6,290 nt of DNA, taken from positions 1 through 6,290 of the forward strand of contig CAMMGP010000077.1 in NCBI GenBank assembly GCA_946496415.1, in the 5' to 3' direction. The notes under the pieces were generated by a model. It ran no database searches and was not told the DNA's origin. It saw only the letters and a list, made by a program, of their open reading frames with translations. Position numbers and translations under genes: made by a program. This document shows positions 6,003-6,290 of this stretch, piece after piece (within the stretch, counting starts at the first letter, position 1; the number at the start of each line of letters is the position of its first letter). This DNA comes from an uncultured Clostridia bacterium (GTDB taxonomy: Bacteria > Bacillota > Clostridia > Christensenellales > Aristaeellaceae).

Positions 6003-6290
6003 ATGGCTTTCGCGCGCGCAAAGGCGCTCAAACGGTTTTTCCGCGAGACGTGGTACATGCTGCCCGTCTCGCTGATTCTGGCGCTCATCATCGAATTTCT
6101 CAACCATCATACGCCGGAAAAGCTCATACTGTTTTTGTCGGGACATCCGTGGATGTTCCTGTTCAACGTGGAGATCATCTTCAACACCTTCCTCTTTGCC
6201 GAACTCTTTCGCCGCCGCCGCGGCGCGCGCTGGGTGCTGGGCATCCTCTGGGTGGTGCTGGGGGCGGTCAATTCCATCGTGCAGGTGACG
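6003..6290 (+). CDS. N-terminal fragment of a polytopic membrane protein, possibly LtaS-type sulfatase (partial, runs off the window)
   Basis: This is an open frame of 96 codons with no stop before the window end, so only the N-terminus is visible. It begins at an ATG 16 bp after the yqhQ stop, with a purine-rich GAGGGGAAAGG leader, and is presumably cotranscribed with yqhQ. The product starts with a basic amphipathic segment (MAFARAKALKRFFRE), then shows three likely membrane helices at about 17-34, 49-69 and 76-95. An Arg run (70-73) sits between the second and third. The pattern of a FLFNVEIIFNTFLFAELF helix, a short basic turn, and a helix containing GAVNSIVQ resembles the membrane region of lipoteichoic acid synthase-like phosphoglycerol transferases in Clostridia. 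The catalytic sulfatase domain that would settle this is beyond the end. The membrane protein call is firm; the LtaS call is tentative. Confidence 0.7.
   Translation, partial: MAFARAKALKRFFRETWYMLPVSLILALIIEFLNHHTPEKLILFLSGHPWMFLFNVEIIFNTFLFAELFRRRRGARWVLGILWVVLGAVNSIVQVT

Noticed and set aside
5144..6103. A 319-codon minus-strand frame antisense to yqhQ
   Set aside because: It is a shadow of yqhQ rich in His, Arg and Gly, has no recognisable motif and would run against a consensus promoter and a conserved family gene.

Overview
The window is a compact, GC-rich bacterial chromosomal segment. It looks like a Gram-positive-type Clostridia member (Bacillota), judging by a YqhQ/DUF1385 membrane protein, a secreted PrsA/SurA-like foldase with a Sec signal peptide, a TagGH/Wzm-Wzt type ABC exporter and consensus sigma-A promoters with AGGAGG-like ribosome binding sites. 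Its GC-richness and the very acidic, Ala/Glu-rich secreted protein would suit a gut anaerobe of the Christensenellales or Oscillospirales kind, but that placement is inference. I see no mobile element, CRISPR array, tRNA or rRNA.

Left block (about 52-3139, minus strand): one operon read right to left. A promoter with an extended -10 (3111-3139) drives an ABC-2 polysaccharide/teichoic acid export permease (2183-3055), then its ATPase with a Wzt-like C-terminal domain (900-2165), then a pyridoxal/pyridoxamine kinase (52-903). The kinase start overlaps the ATPase stop as ATGA. All three genes are tightly packed, so the B6 kinase is probably translationally coupled to the exporter.

Middle block (3170-4785, minus strand): a monocistronic gene for a secreted parvulin-type peptidyl-prolyl isomerase/foldase (3214-4701). 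It has its own extended -10 promoter and a near-perfect intrinsic terminator (3170-3206) that separates it from the exporter operon.

Right block (4868-6290, plus strand): a consensus TTGACA/TATAAT promoter drives yqhQ (4943-5986), followed 16 bp later by the 5' part of a membrane protein cut by the window end. That fragment resembles the N-terminal membrane region of LtaS-type sulfatases (lipoteichoic acid synthase family). The divergent intergenic region (4702-4942) holds both promoters and a pair of perfect 10-bp direct repeats at an 11-bp period.

Taken together, most genes point at the cell envelope: polymer export, folding of secreted proteins, a conserved membrane protein and a possible polymer synthase. 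I do not see convincing evidence of an undescribed multi-gene system. The items most worth a second look are the 11-bp repeats, the B6 kinase coupled to an exporter, the low-complexity insert inside the parvulin domain, and the yqhQ neighbour. Several start codons were moved inward from the longest reading frame because promoters, ribosome binding sites and homology agree on the shorter forms.
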